The notes under the pieces were generated by a model, which made no database searches, was not told the origin of the DNA, and saw nothing but the letters and a program-made list of their open reading frames with translations. The translations under genes were made by a program, and so were the position numbers. Below are positions 17,228 to 26,419 of a stretch of DNA of 64,000 nucleotides, one piece after another; position 1 is the stretch's first letter; the number at the start of each line of letters is the position of its first letter. Origin of the DNA: Candidatus Fusicatenibacter intestinigallinarum (GTDB taxonomy: Bacteria; Bacillota; Clostridia; Lachnospirales; Lachnospiraceae); the NCBI GenBank assembly GCA_019119555.1, contig DWWU01000016.1:1-64000 (forward strand). The letters run 5' to 3'.

Positions 17228-18139
17228 CTATTCCTCAAGCTTCTTTGCGTCATAGCCAAAGTTTTTTATCAGGAAATCACTGTCCCGCCAGTCTTTTTTC
17301 ACTTTTACCCACAGCTGCAGGTTGACCTTCTGCTCCAGAAGCCGTTCGATTTCATACCGGGCGTTGCTGCCGATTTTTTTCAGCATTGCCCCCTGCTTTC
17401 CGATAATAATGCCCTTATGGGAATCCTTCTCGCAGATAATGGTTGCGTCAATATCCGTGATTTTTCCTCCGCTCCGCTCCTTCATGGAATCAATCACCAC
17501 TGCGATTCCGTGAGGAATCTCCTCACTCAGCGCATGGAGGGCTTTTTCCCGGATGAGCTCCGCCACAATCTGACGCATCGGCTGATCCGTGATGGTATCC
17601 TCATCATAAAACTGCGGACCGTAGGGCAGGTATTTGAAGATGCAGGAAATAATATCCTCCGTGTTAATGCCTCTCAGCGCAGAGCAGGGGATGATCTCAT
17701 CAAACTCGTACAGTTTCCGGTAAGTATTGATAAACGAAAGGATCTCCTCCTTTTTTACCGTGTCCACTTTATTGATGACGAGAATCACCGGAACAGAAAT
17801 TTTTTCAAGCTGCTCCGCGATATGGCGCTCACCGGCGCCAATAAACGTCGTAGGCTCCACCAGCCAGAGAACCACATCCACGTCCCGGGCCGTCCGCTCT
17901 GCCACATGGACCATGTATTCGCCGAGCTTGTTTTTCGCCTTGTGAATCCCCGGAGTGTCAAGAAATACAATCTGTCCCTCCTCGCAGGTGTACACTGTCT
18001 GAATCCGGTTTCTGGTCGTCTGCGGCTTCCTGGACGTAATGGCAATCTTCTGTCCGATCAGATGATTCATCAGTGTGGATTTCCCCACATTGGGACGGCC
18101 GATCAGCGCCACAAAACCTGATTTATACTGTTCATTCAT
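17228..18139 (-). CDS. era: GTPase Era
   Basis: A 303-residue Ras-like GTPase that binds 16S rRNA and assists 30S ribosome maturation. G1 is GRPNVGKST (residues 14-22), G3 is DTPGIH, G4 is NKVD near residue 124, and G5 is SALRG. The C-terminal KH domain carries GIIIGKQGAMLKKIG. Full length with no defects. GGGAGAAG precedes the ATG. It is upstream of recO in a probable operon. Confidence 0.97.
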   Translation of the reverse strand: MNEQYKSGFVALIGRPNVGKSTLMNHLIGQKIAITSRKPQTTRNRIQTVYTCEEGQIVFLDTPGIHKAKNKLGEYMVHVAERTARDVDVVLWLVEPTTFIGAGERHIAEQLEKISVPVILVINKVDTVKKEEILSFINTYRKLYEFDEIIPCSALRGINTEDIISCIFKYLPYGPQFYDEDTITDQPMRQIVAELIREKALHALSEEIPHGIAVVIDSMKERSGGKITDIDATIICEKDSHKGIIIGKQGAMLKKIGSNARYEIERLLEQKVNLQLWVKVKKDWRDSDFLIKNFGYDAKKLEE

Positions 18140-18189
18140 TCGCTCTTCTCCCTATCTGAACTTGTCCGGCGCCGGGCCGGATCATTTGC

Positions 18190-18215
18190 ATAACCGTTCC
18201 GCCGGCGGTACGGTT
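18190..18215. repeat. Degenerate palindrome-family relic
   Basis: AACCGTTCCGCCGGCGGTACGGTT resembles the family core with the CTGAAC arm changed to GGTAC. It sits in the 80-bp gap between the M16 protease stop and era. Confidence 0.45.
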
Positions 18216-18220
18216 TCCTT

Positions 18221-21136
18221 TTACAGCTTGTCGATCGCTCCGAACAGATCCTTCTCTTTCTGGATCGCCGCCTCGCTTCCGATGACACAGAGATGATTCT
18301 GAGCCAGCGCCGCTTCCACCAGATCCGCGGTTTTCCGGATATCTTCCGCCGTCGCGCACAGCACCTCGTCGCGCTCCTTCTGGAAATCCGCTTCCGTAAG
18401 CTTTGTGAACCATGCGTTCATCGAAACCTGGCCCTTCGCCGCAGGGTTCATGGGCACATCCAGCTCGCTGATCGTCCCGATGATATATTTTGTCATCTCT
18501 CTCTCGTCCGCGTCAAAGCTGCGGATATATTCCGGGCAGTGCCGATAGACTTCCAGGGTTCCGGACAGATTCGGATCACGGTAGGAGACGAAATAAACAT
18601 TTCCTTTTCTCTGGAATCCTGCAGAGCAGCCGTAAGCACCGCCTTTTACGCGGATATTGTTCCACAGATAATCGTAGCTGAGAATCACCTTCAGAATCCG
18701 CAGCGCGCCGGTATACTCAAATCCCGCTTTCCTGTAATTTCCGCAAAGAGCCACATACTGCACCTGGCCGGACGTGCAGAACGCCTCGTTCTTCTGTGAA
18801 AAGTCATAGCTGATCGACCCGGACGGCGCCGGCCCTGTATACAGGCTTTCCTTCAGCTTCGGGACCTCCTGTTTCATCCGCTCCAGCCCTTCTTTGTCCG
18901 CCACCAGGGAAATCATCAGGTTCTCCGGGCGGAAGATTTCTTTTGCCAGATCTTCCAGCGTCCTGCACAGCGCTTCCTTCCTCTCGTCGAAGTTGGCTTC
19001 CAGATCTTCCACCAGCTTGTAAAAGCTGATGCCCGCCGTACGATCCTGGAACCAGGACATGGCTGAATCATAGGAAGACGCACGCATCACCGCAGTGGAA
19101 TTGCCCGCGCTTGCCAGGCTTTCCTGCAGCCGTGACTTCAGGCTGGCGAGAATCTCATACAGCCGCTTCTCATCCCTGAGATTCGAGGTTGTCAGAACCT
19201 CTTTTATCATGGAAAAGACGAATTCCGTCTTCGGATACAGATATTTCGCACGCACTCCGAACATGCGGAAGCAGTCTTTCTCCTCCTCCGGCTTTGAAAA
19301 TACCTGCAGGCCGCAGCTGATGCCTCCGCTGTTTGCGTTGATGGTATGGAACAGTTCGCCATAGCTGTAATGTTTTGTGTCCACATATCCCAGAACCGAT
19401 TTCAGAATTCCCATATAAGGGATCTGCTCATTGGGCACGCGCTCTGTGTTGAACAGCAGCGTCAGATATCCGATTCCATTGGTAAAGAGGTCATGGTGAA
19501 CCACCTGTACGCCGTCCACCTGGTGTTCTTCGTTATACAGACGGATGGATTCCTTCCGGATATCCGACCGCTTCAGAAGCGGAATCTTTTTCTTTACTTC
19601 TTCACTGTCCTCTTCCTCCTGGTAAGCTTTCAGCTCCGCAGTCTGGCGCACCAGTTCCTGAACCTGCTCCCGGCTCAGTCCCGCCTTGTACTCCGCCAGC
19701 TTTTTCTCAATCGCTTCCTCTCTTCTGGACGCAAGACCCGGTTCCGGATACAGAGTGACAATGGCACAGTGCGGATTGTCCAGCAGGTATTCCTGAATCA
19801 GACGTTCAAAATAACCCTGACCGGCCAGTGTCTTCAGTTCGTCATAGACGTCCAGCTGTTTCAGATAGCTCCACGGCTGCTCCTCGCTGTACAGCCAGCT
19901 GTCAAACAGGTCGATGCCATAAATCAGGCCTTTCGGGAAAGAACCGTAATCCGCCTCCCGGAAACGGAATTCGAAATAATTGATTCCCGCCTCCACCGCT
20001 TTCTGATCGATGCCGTCTTTTACGATATTCTGCAGTGTGCTGCGGATAATTTCGAGAAACTTCTCCCGGTTCTCCTCCTTCGCATTCTTCGCCACGATGG
20101 AAAAGAACGGCTGCAGGATTCCGTCCTCATAGGAACCGTACACGTCTTTTCCGATCCGGGCGTCCAGAAGCGCCTGCTTCACAGGAGCTCCCGGCGCATC
20201 CAGAAGAACATACTCAAGAACTGAAAATGCCAGACACAGACGCACATCCAGCGCTGTTCCGACCACCATATTGCAGGAGAGATACGTATTGTCCTCCTCC
20301 GTCTCGTTCTCCAGCACCGGATACGGAATCCGCAGCTCCCTGGGGGCGTCGAACGGCTTCTGCATCGGAATCTGGGATTCCACCGGGATCTCCTCAAACG
20401 CACAGAGATATTTCTCATCCATCCATGCCAGATACTCTTCCATATTCATATTTCCATACAGATAGATATAGCTGTTGGACGGGTGATAATATTTTCTGTG
20501 GAAATCCAGGAATTCTTCATAGGTCAGATCCGGAATACAGGACGGATCGCCGCCGGATTCCACTCCGTAGGGCGTGTCCGGGAACAGGCTGTTGAAAATT
20601 TCCCGCTCCAGCACTTCGTCCGCAGAGGAGAACGCCCCTTTCATCTCGTTATATACCACACCGTTGTAGCTGATCGGAGCATCCTCGCTCTCCAGCTGAT
20701 AGTTCCATCCCTCCTGGAGAAAGATTTCTTTCCGCTCGTAAATATTCGGATAAAAAACCGCGTCCAGATATACATGCATCAGGTTTCTGAAATCCGTATC
20801 ATTGCAGCTTGCCACCGGATACATGGTTTTGTCCGGGTACGTCATCGCATTGAGGAATGTATTCAGCGACCCCTTGACAAGTTCCACAAACGGATCTTTC
20901 AGCGGAAATTCCCTGGAGCCCTCCAGCACGCTGTGCTCCAGAATATGCGCCACGCCGGTGCTGTTGGCCGGAGGTGTGCGGAACGCAATATTGAATACTT
21001 TGTTTTCATCGTCGTTTTCCATCAGAAGTACCCGCGCGCCGCTCTTTCTGTGGCGGAGCAGATACCCTTTCGCATGGATATCGCGGATTTCCTCTTCCTT
21101 GATCAGCTCATATGCCGGACAGTTTTCTATATTCAT
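18221..21136 (-). CDS. M16C family (PreP-like) zinc metalloprotease
   Basis: A 971-residue pitrilysin-family peptidase of the presequence-protease type, likely cytoplasmic and degrading peptides. The inverted zinc motif HILEH is at residues 64-68, inside GVAHILEHSVLEGS, followed by VKGSLNTFLNAMTYPDKTMY. The second M16 half starts near residue 560. The length is typical for M16C. ATG 21134-21136 opens the family-like MNIENCPAYELI. The upstream extension translates a palindrome copy and is rejected. It lies 86 bp after the SseB-like gene in the same direction. Confidence 0.92.
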   Translation of the reverse strand: MNIENCPAYELIKEEEIRDIHAKGYLLRHRKSGARVLLMENDDENKVFNIAFRTPPANSTGVAHILEHSVLEGSREFPLKDPFVELVKGSLNTFLNAMTYPDKTMYPVASCNDTDFRNLMHVYLDAVFYPNIYERKEIFLQEGWNYQLESEDAPISYNGVVYNEMKGAFSSADEVLEREIFNSLFPDTPYGVESGGDPSCIPDLTYEEFLDFHRKYYHPSNSYIYLYGNMNMEEYLAWMDEKYLCAFEEIPVESQIPMQKPFDAPRELRIPYPVLENETEEDNTYLSCNMVVGTALDVRLCLAFSVLEYVLLDAPGAPVKQALLDARIGKDVYGSYEDGILQPFFSIVAKNAKEENREKFLEIIRSTLQNIVKDGIDQKAVEAGINYFEFRFREADYGSFPKGLIYGIDLFDSWLYSEEQPWSYLKQLDVYDELKTLAGQGYFERLIQEYLLDNPHCAIVTLYPEPGLASRREEAIEKKLAEYKAGLSREQVQELVRQTAELKAYQEEEDSEEVKKKIPLLKRSDIRKESIRLYNEEHQVDGVQVVHHDLFTNGIGYLTLLFNTERVPNEQIPYMGILKSVLGYVDTKHYSYGELFHTINANSGGISCGLQVFSKPEEEKDCFRMFGVRAKYLYPKTEFVFSMIKEVLTTSNLRDEKRLYEILASLKSRLQESLASAGNSTAVMRASSYDSAMSWFQDRTAGISFYKLVEDLEANFDERKEALCRTLEDLAKEIFRPENLMISLVADKEGLERMKQEVPKLKESLYTGPAPSGSISYDFSQKNEAFCTSGQVQYVALCGNYRKAGFEYTGALRILKVILSYDYLWNNIRVKGGAYGCSAGFQRKGNVYFVSYRDPNLSGTLEVYRHCPEYIRSFDADEREMTKYIIGTISELDVPMNPAAKGQVSMNAWFTKLTEADFQKERDEVLCATAEDIRKTADLVEAALAQNHLCVIGSEAAIQKEKDLFGAIDKL

Positions 21137-21168
21137 AAGCCTTCGTCTTCCTTTCTGTCTCATTTGAT

Positions 21169-21196
21169 GCAGCAGTTCAGCCCGCTGAACGGTTGC
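21169..21196. repeat. 28-bp dispersed palindrome, copy 5
   Basis: GCAGCAGTTCAG, centre CCCG and CTGAACGGTTGC, between the SseB-like stop and the protease start. A lone half-site, CAGCAGTTCAG, follows at about 21217-21227 and contains the TGA stop (21223-21225) of the SseB-like gene. Confidence 0.85.
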
Positions 21197-21222
21197 CATT
21201 TGATTCCTTTCTACACAGCAGT

Positions 21223-22056
21223 TCAGTTGTTGCTGTTTTTTTCCTCCTGCGGAACAAACCGCTGCGCAATCAGGTTCAGAAGATCCCTGTTCAGGAGCAG
21301 ATTAAAGCCCGCCGGATTCAGCACAAAGCCTTTGGAATCTTTCAGCACCTGTGCCGGAAGTTTGGAAAAAGGCAGATTGAGCGCGCGGAACTTCTGAACG
21401 GAATTGGGATACATCCGGATAATTTCGTGGAGATCCGTAAACACCGGCTGAAAAATTTCATTTTTATTGTTTTTCAGCACGACAGCCCCCAGCTGCTTCC
21501 CTTTGCTCTCCTCTCCCTCCGGATTCGGATTTTCAATCACCGGAAGGATCACTGTGGAGCGGCCGATATTGACAAGCATTTCTTCCTCCAGTTCATGCAG
21601 CCGCCGGTTTCTCTGGGGATCGTCCTTCGACTGGTCCGGGCGGCGCGCCTCCTGGAAGAAATAGGCAGCGGTCAGCTGCAGCAGCGGATTGGACACCGGC
21701 TTCTGTCTGTTCTGATCCGGTTCGGGAAGCCTTACAATCTTATCCAGGTCCATCCGGGTCACATTTATCTCGTCATGATACAGCACCGCGTTTACTCCGT
21801 CCTGATACAGCTCGTTGTAAAACTGCAGAATCGCTTTTTCATTTTCCAGCTTGCGGATCGCCAGCGGAATTTTCTGTTTCATCATCTCCTGACAGAATTT
21901 TTTCGCATTCTCCAGTTCCGTAAACAGATGAATCTCATCGTCGAAGGTTTCCTCGTCACACTGAATGTAGGGCATTTTGGTCAGGGGAGAATAGATTGCA
22001 AACAGCGTCTTCATCGCCTGGATTTTTTTGATCATAAATGTATTGTCAACTGTCAT
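21223..22056 (-). CDS. SseB-like protein, unknown role
   Basis: A 277-residue soluble protein. The C-terminal half looks like the SseB N-terminal domain (VVLKNNKNEIFQPVFTDLHE, FKVLNPAGFNLLLNRDL-like ending), a fold often found in clostridial proteins of unknown function. The N-terminal half (MKTLFAIYSPLTKMPYIQCD) appears related to protein-interaction domains but was not identified. AAAGGA lies seven bases before the ATG. It stands first in a run with the M16C protease and era/recO. The family call is moderate and no enzymatic motif is visible. Confidence 0.6.
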   Translation of the reverse strand: MTVDNTFMIKKIQAMKTLFAIYSPLTKMPYIQCDEETFDDEIHLFTELENAKKFCQEMMKQKIPLAIRKLENEKAILQFYNELYQDGVNAVLYHDEINVTRMDLDKIVRLPEPDQNRQKPVSNPLLQLTAAYFFQEARRPDQSKDDPQRNRRLHELEEEMLVNIGRSTVILPVIENPNPEGEESKGKQLGAVVLKNNKNEIFQPVFTDLHEIIRMYPNSVQKFRALNLPFSKLPAQVLKDSKGFVLNPAGFNLLLNRDLLNLIAQRFVPQEEKNSNN

Positions 22057-22156
22057 GTTTTTGTCCTTTCCTCTCTACTGAATACCATATATGTTCTGAT
22101 TATAGCACAAAATATCACAGTTGCAAAAGGGATTCTGAAGAAAACAGAAAGAGGGC

Positions 22157-22184
22157 GTCACAGTTCAGCTCGCTGAACTGTGAC
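22157..22184. repeat. 28-bp dispersed palindrome, copy 6
   Basis: GTCACAGTTCAGC and GCTGAACTGTGAC around TC. It is followed by a second partial arm, GCTGGCTGAACGAC (about 22187-22200), next to a strong terminator hairpin. Confidence 0.85.
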
Positions 22185-22199
22185 AAGCTGGCTGAACGA

Positions 22200-22243
22200 C
22201 AAAAGCCGGAGGCAGATGATATGCATACCATCTGCCTCCGGCT
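22200..22243 (-). terminator. Terminator hairpin of the nagB-like remnant
   Basis: A perfect 15-bp stem, AGCCGGAGGCAGATG (22204-22218) with 22229-22243. On the minus strand it is followed by TTTTG. It directly follows the decayed NagB-like end. Confidence 0.75.
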
Positions 22244-22248
22244 CTGAG

Positions 22249-22362
22249 TCAAAGTACAAGTTCCGCGCTGCTGCGGTCCAGATACAGTCTGGCCTCCGGG
22301 CATCTTCGCAGAATTGACGCCGGACAGGTTGCCGAAATCGGTCCGCAGAGTGTGTCGTGAAC
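22249..22362 (-). pseudogene. C-terminal remnant of a NagB/glucosamine-6-phosphate deaminase-like gene
   Basis: The minus strand encodes about 37 residues ending at TGA, including DTLCGPISATCPASILRR and ARLYLDRSSAELVL. This closely resembles the C-terminus of glucosamine-6-phosphate deaminase-like proteins. No start or ribosome site lies upstream. At about 22362 the similarity stops and becomes AraC-like sequence on the other strand. It keeps its terminator hairpin. A deletion remnant is the simplest reading. Confidence 0.6.
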
Positions 22363-22446
22363 TCCGGAAGGTTTTTAAAAAGTATGTGGGAATCAATCCC
22401 GCCAGATACCGCTCAGAAGTAATTCTCCCGCGGGCGGAAGGTATCC
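22362..22446 (+). pseudogene. C-terminal remnant of an AraC-family regulator
   Basis: The plus strand encodes RKVFKKYVGINPARYRSEV, the typical end of the AraC helix-turn-helix domain (FxxxFKKxxGxxPxxYR). Nothing upstream continues the domain. It abuts the NagB-like remnant and runs up to the end of the DUF5605 gene. The original gene was probably a regulator removed by deletion. Confidence 0.55.
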
Positions 22447-24036
22447 TTACTCTTCCACAACTTTTTTCAGCTGTACCGCCATATACTGCCTTCCCGGCAG
22501 ATCAATGTGCATTCTTCCTTTCATGACGCCTCTGTCTTCCACCGTCATATTCCAGGTATCGATAACTTTCACATGAAACCTGGTGGTATCGTCGAAATAA
22601 TATTCCTTCGACGACGGACGCATAAAGCTGTAATAGATCAGATAATAGTCTTTCACCGGCTGTTCTGCCCAGCTTTCTTCCGGAACGGCCCGCACCTCCC
22701 CGAAATGATCTCCGTCATAACGGAGGCCGATGCCCGGAGTCTCCCGGAGAATCTCATGCAGCAGCCGGAAGCGTTTCTGGCTCTCTCCGCGGAGGGTTCC
22801 TCCGTGGGACCACCACAGCACATGTTCCGGGTTGAGATAAGTCTCTCCGTGTCCCGCGTAGCCGCCGCGGCAGGCCGCCTCCCAGAACCGGCGCACCAGC
22901 TCCTCTGCGGTGATATTTCCCCAGCCGTGAGGAATGTCTCCCTCGTAAGCGATCTCGTCCAGCACTACCGGCTTTTTCCACCGGATTCTCCATTCGTCCG
23001 TGTATTCTGCCGTCCGGTACATATCCTGGCGCTGAATGCTGCAGTGGGTCACCCAGGGACGGCTGTGATCGTAAAACGGTCCGCAGTTATGAATCGAGCG
23101 CAGATGCCCGTAAGGGTCCTTTTCACAGATGATTTCCGCATAGTGCTCCCAATCTTCCACACGCTTGGCCCGCAGCAGATCATACTCATTGGCCAGCGAC
23201 CACCAGACATTGCGGTAGGCGGAAAATCTCGCCAGCACATACTTCCAGTACAGATCATCCTGCTCCCTTGTCATGCAGGAAAAGCCCCACCGGTCATAGG
23301 GATGCATGACGATCAGGTCCGCCTCGATCCCCATGTCACGAAGCTGCTCCACACACCATTCCAGATGCCGGAAATGCTCCGGATGGAAGCGTTCCAGATC
23401 CCAGTCGTTCCCTTCGGCCTTCCCCTGGAACTGCCAGAAATTTTCGCTGGTCAGCACACTGGAATCCATCGGAGTCCCCTCGTAGGGATACGAACGGGGT
23501 TCCCCCAGATTATAATCATAATGCTTCGGGAAGATGCAGAAACGGATCTTGTTGAACGCACTGTTTCTCAGGGTTTCCAGCGTCTGCGCGATCCGCTCAT
23601 CCGACTGAAGCGCCCACACATAACAGGTCGTTCCGATGGAATAATAAGGGGTTCCATCCTCATAGGCAAAGTGGTAGGTATTTGCCACCCGGACCGGCCC
23701 GTGATTCCCTTTGCCCGCGGGAAGGACCTGAAAACTTCCGGTCATCGGCTGTTCCAGAAAGCCCGCCTCCAGCCGGTAGGTGTACCTGCCCTCAAACGAC
23801 GGCATGAAACGCACCCTGTAGCATCCGTCCCCATCATAAAATCCGTCTGCGATGACCGTCTCATTCTTTCCGGAAAAGGTTCCCCTGATCCACTGTTCGG
23901 TAAACGGATTTCCGTCGGACGGTCCGCCGCACGCCGTCTCAAACACTCCCCAGCGCTCCACACACTGCAGCTTTCCGTCCTCGCTGCGCGCCGGCTCTGC
24001 CATCTCTGTTTTCCGTGTCTGCCATGTCTGCTCCAT
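22447..24036 (-). CDS. DUF5060/DUF5605-type glycoside hydrolase
   Basis: A 529-residue protein with an N-terminal beta-sandwich resembling DUF5060 (residues about 1-105, VERWGVFETA, GCYRVRFMPSFEGRYTYRL). A TIM-barrel region follows with YYSIGTTCYVWALQ, FNKIRFCIFPKHYDYN, WWSLANEYDLL (a likely acid/base Glu in NEYD near residue 265) and PVVLDEIAYEGDIPHGWG (a likely nucleophile Glu near residue 340). The C-terminus resembles DUF5605 (YYLIYYSFMRPSS). It has no signal peptide. ATG 24034-24036 follows GGAGGA. It lies 64 bp downstream of an alpha-L-rhamnosidase, so they probably act on the same plant glycan. The exact substrate is unknown. Confidence 0.82.
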   Translation of the reverse strand: MEQTWQTRKTEMAEPARSEDGKLQCVERWGVFETACGGPSDGNPFTEQWIRGTFSGKNETVIADGFYDGDGCYRVRFMPSFEGRYTYRLEAGFLEQPMTGSFQVLPAGKGNHGPVRVANTYHFAYEDGTPYYSIGTTCYVWALQSDERIAQTLETLRNSAFNKIRFCIFPKHYDYNLGEPRSYPYEGTPMDSSVLTSENFWQFQGKAEGNDWDLERFHPEHFRHLEWCVEQLRDMGIEADLIVMHPYDRWGFSCMTREQDDLYWKYVLARFSAYRNVWWSLANEYDLLRAKRVEDWEHYAEIICEKDPYGHLRSIHNCGPFYDHSRPWVTHCSIQRQDMYRTAEYTDEWRIRWKKPVVLDEIAYEGDIPHGWGNITAEELVRRFWEAACRGGYAGHGETYLNPEHVLWWSHGGTLRGESQKRFRLLHEILRETPGIGLRYDGDHFGEVRAVPEESWAEQPVKDYYLIYYSFMRPSSKEYYFDDTTRFHVKVIDTWNMTVEDRGVMKGRMHIDLPGRQYMAVQLKKVVEE

Positions 24037-24071
24037 TTGCTTGTTTCCTCCTCCCTGTCTGCCTGCATTTC

Positions 24072-24099
24072 GCAACAGTTCAGCTGGCTGAACTGCAAC
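24072..24099. repeat. 28-bp dispersed palindrome, copy 7
   Basis: GCAACAGTTCAGC and GCTGAACTGCAAC around TG. It ends one base before the rhamnosidase stop codon (24101-24103) and separates the two glycosidase genes. Confidence 0.88.
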
Positions 24100-24100
24100 A

Positions 24101-26260
24101 TCACTTTTCGCTTCCCCAGAAAATATAGCTTCCTGCCGGAACCTGCCGCTTTGTCCCGTCGATCACCACAGATACCGGCATTTCCGCTTCAATCTCATAG
24201 CGGATACCGCCGTCCTGGTACTCCCACCGGGAACGCACCAGACCGTGTCTCGTCTCAATGGAGGCCTCCAGCCATCCGAGACGGCGGTCCGGCTTCGGAG
24301 CCACCTGGGCCTGTGCAAAACCGGGTTCCAGAGGACGGATTCCCGCCGCTTCCTCGTAGATCCAGTCCGCCACAGAACCGTAGGCATAATGATTGAAAGA
24401 ATTCATGTCCGCGCTCCAGAAACCGCCGTCCTCCATGATTCCGTCCCAGTGCTCCCAGATCGTCGTCGCTCCTTTCGTCACCGGATACAGCCAGGAAGGG
24501 TACTCCCTGCGCAGCAGCAGCGTGTAGGCCAGATCCGCATGGCCGTAGCTGCTCAGCACATGGAGAAGAAACGGAGTTCCCACAAACCCTGTCCGCAGCT
24601 GACAGCCGTCCTTTTTCACCAGTTCCGCCAGCTCATCTGCCGATTTCTGCGGATGTTCCGCCAGGCCGAACCAGACTGCAACCGTATACTCCGTCTGCGT
24701 GCGGTACTCAGGATAGGCAGCCCGGAAAGCGGCGACAATCGCCTGATACAGCGCCTCGTACTCTGTCACGTCTTCTCCCAGCACATGCCCCGCCCGGATC
24801 ACCAGCTGCGTGGAATGTGCGTAAAAGGCAGATGCGATCAGTTCCTCCCTGCTGGATCCCTTATAACTTCCGGACGGCGCGTCCAGTCCCAGCCAGTCCC
24901 CGTAGTGGGTTCCGCCGGTCCACAGATTGGGAGTGTCCGTCGCATGGGTGATGTAATCCACCCACTTTTTCATGCTCTCAAACTGGTCTGCCAGAACCTT
25001 CTGACTGCCGTAAGTCTGGTAAATCTGCCACGGGCAGATCGTCGCCGCGTCGCCCCAGGCAGCGCTGGGCGTGGAATTCTGCAGATAGTCCGGAACCACA
25101 TGTCCCACCGCACCGTTCTCATACTGATCCGCCGCCAGATCGTGAAGCCATTTTATGAAAAACTTTTCCACATCGAAATTATAGCTTGCCGTCTTCACAA
25201 ACACTTCCGCATCCCCGGTCCACCCCAGACGCTCGTCCCGCTGAGGGCAGTCCGTGGGAACGTCCAGGAAATTTCCCCTCTGTCCCCAGAAAATATTGGA
25301 GAACAGCCGGTTCAGCTCCGGGACGCCGCAGCGCAGACGGCCGGTCTGCCTCAGATCCGAATAGACTGCAATTGCCGTAAACTGTTCCGGCTTCGCCTCT
25401 CCCGGAAATTCCTCCAGCTTCAGATAGCGGAATCCGAAAAAAGTCAGAACCGGATGCCAGGTCTGCACTCCCTCCCGGCAGATATACCGGAGCTGCGCCT
25501 TCGCTTCCCGGTAATTCTCCCTGTAAAAATTGCCTTCCGCATCCAGCACTTCTCCGTGAAGAATCCGAACCTCCTGTCCGGCCCGTGCATCCACAGTAAA
25601 CTCCACATATCCGGTCACTTCCTGGCCAAAATCCACAACCGTCTCTCCTGCCGGCGTTACAAAGACGCGTTTTGCCCGGACACGTTCCTTCTCACAGATT
25701 TTTTCTCCTTCCTGGGGAATCAGATTGTCGCAGGGTTTCTCAAACACCACGGCGTTCTGCCACTGTATCGGGCGGACCTGCGCGTCATACCATTCTCCGT
25801 CATAAATCTCGCTGAACCTCACCGGGCTCTCTGCATACTGCCAGCTTCCGTCTGTTCCGATCACCGTCCGGTTTCCGCGGGAATCCGTCAGATAAAGCTC
25901 CGCAAACACTCCGCACGGCTGCGCCTGTCGCTGTCTCTTCTCCTCGTTTTCCACAAATCCCGGCATAGGCGACCGCGCCCAGCCCTTGCCGACGGTAATT
26001 TCCAGACAGTTGTCCTCTTTCAGCAGTTCCGTAATATCATATACCTGATACTGCAGACGCGTGCGGTAAGACGTCCATCCCGGCGCAAGCACGTAGTCGC
26101 CGACACGCACTCCGTTCAGCCGCGCCTCATAGACACCGACTGCGGTAATCAGCAGTTCCGCCTTTTCTGTCTCTTCTTCTTTCTTCCACTCTTTCCGGAA
26201 CACCGGGCAGATATCCCCCAGATCTGCCTTGGGACGGATCCATTTCCCCTGAAACTCCAT
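24101..26260 (-). CDS. Alpha-L-rhamnosidase, glycoside hydrolase family 78
   Basis: A 719-residue GH78 enzyme that removes terminal alpha-L-rhamnose from plant glycans or flavonoid glycosides. The N-terminal domains contain FRKEWKKEEETEKAELLITA and EARLNGVRVGDYVLAPGWTS. The (alpha/alpha)6 barrel contains VPTDCPQRDERLGWTGDAEV and DWLGLDAPSG, the conserved catalytic-site segments with acidic residues. A C-terminal beta-sandwich follows TIWEHWDGIMEDG. No signal peptide is seen, suggesting a cytoplasmic enzyme. ATG 26258-26260 follows AAGGAGG. It is the first gene of a pair with the DUF5605 glycosidase. Confidence 0.93.
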   Translation of the reverse strand: MEFQGKWIRPKADLGDICPVFRKEWKKEEETEKAELLITAVGVYEARLNGVRVGDYVLAPGWTSYRTRLQYQVYDITELLKEDNCLEITVGKGWARSPMPGFVENEEKRQRQAQPCGVFAELYLTDSRGNRTVIGTDGSWQYAESPVRFSEIYDGEWYDAQVRPIQWQNAVVFEKPCDNLIPQEGEKICEKERVRAKRVFVTPAGETVVDFGQEVTGYVEFTVDARAGQEVRILHGEVLDAEGNFYRENYREAKAQLRYICREGVQTWHPVLTFFGFRYLKLEEFPGEAKPEQFTAIAVYSDLRQTGRLRCGVPELNRLFSNIFWGQRGNFLDVPTDCPQRDERLGWTGDAEVFVKTASYNFDVEKFFIKWLHDLAADQYENGAVGHVVPDYLQNSTPSAAWGDAATICPWQIYQTYGSQKVLADQFESMKKWVDYITHATDTPNLWTGGTHYGDWLGLDAPSGSYKGSSREELIASAFYAHSTQLVIRAGHVLGEDVTEYEALYQAIVAAFRAAYPEYRTQTEYTVAVWFGLAEHPQKSADELAELVKKDGCQLRTGFVGTPFLLHVLSSYGHADLAYTLLLRREYPSWLYPVTKGATTIWEHWDGIMEDGGFWSADMNSFNHYAYGSVADWIYEEAAGIRPLEPGFAQAQVAPKPDRRLGWLEASIETRHGLVRSRWEYQDGGIRYEIEAEMPVSVVIDGTKRQVPAGSYIFWGSEK

Positions 26261-26287
26261 ACTGCTTTTCCTCCTTCTCCTTTTTTT

Positions 26288-26315
26288 GCAACCGTTCCGC
26301 CAGCTGAACGTTAAC
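26288..26315. repeat. Dispersed palindrome, copy 8 (diverged)
   Basis: GCAACCGTTCCGCC followed by AGCTGAACGTTAAC, with mismatches in the left arm. It lies just upstream of the rhamnosidase start, in its 5' region. Confidence 0.7.
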
Positions 26316-26419
26316 CTTTTTCGGCGGCCCGCCTGCACTTGTACTTTTCGTTGTCTGAACTGTATTTATTATATACGATTTTCGTGCGGCAGAACAGAAG
26401 GTAATTTGATATTTTGTAT

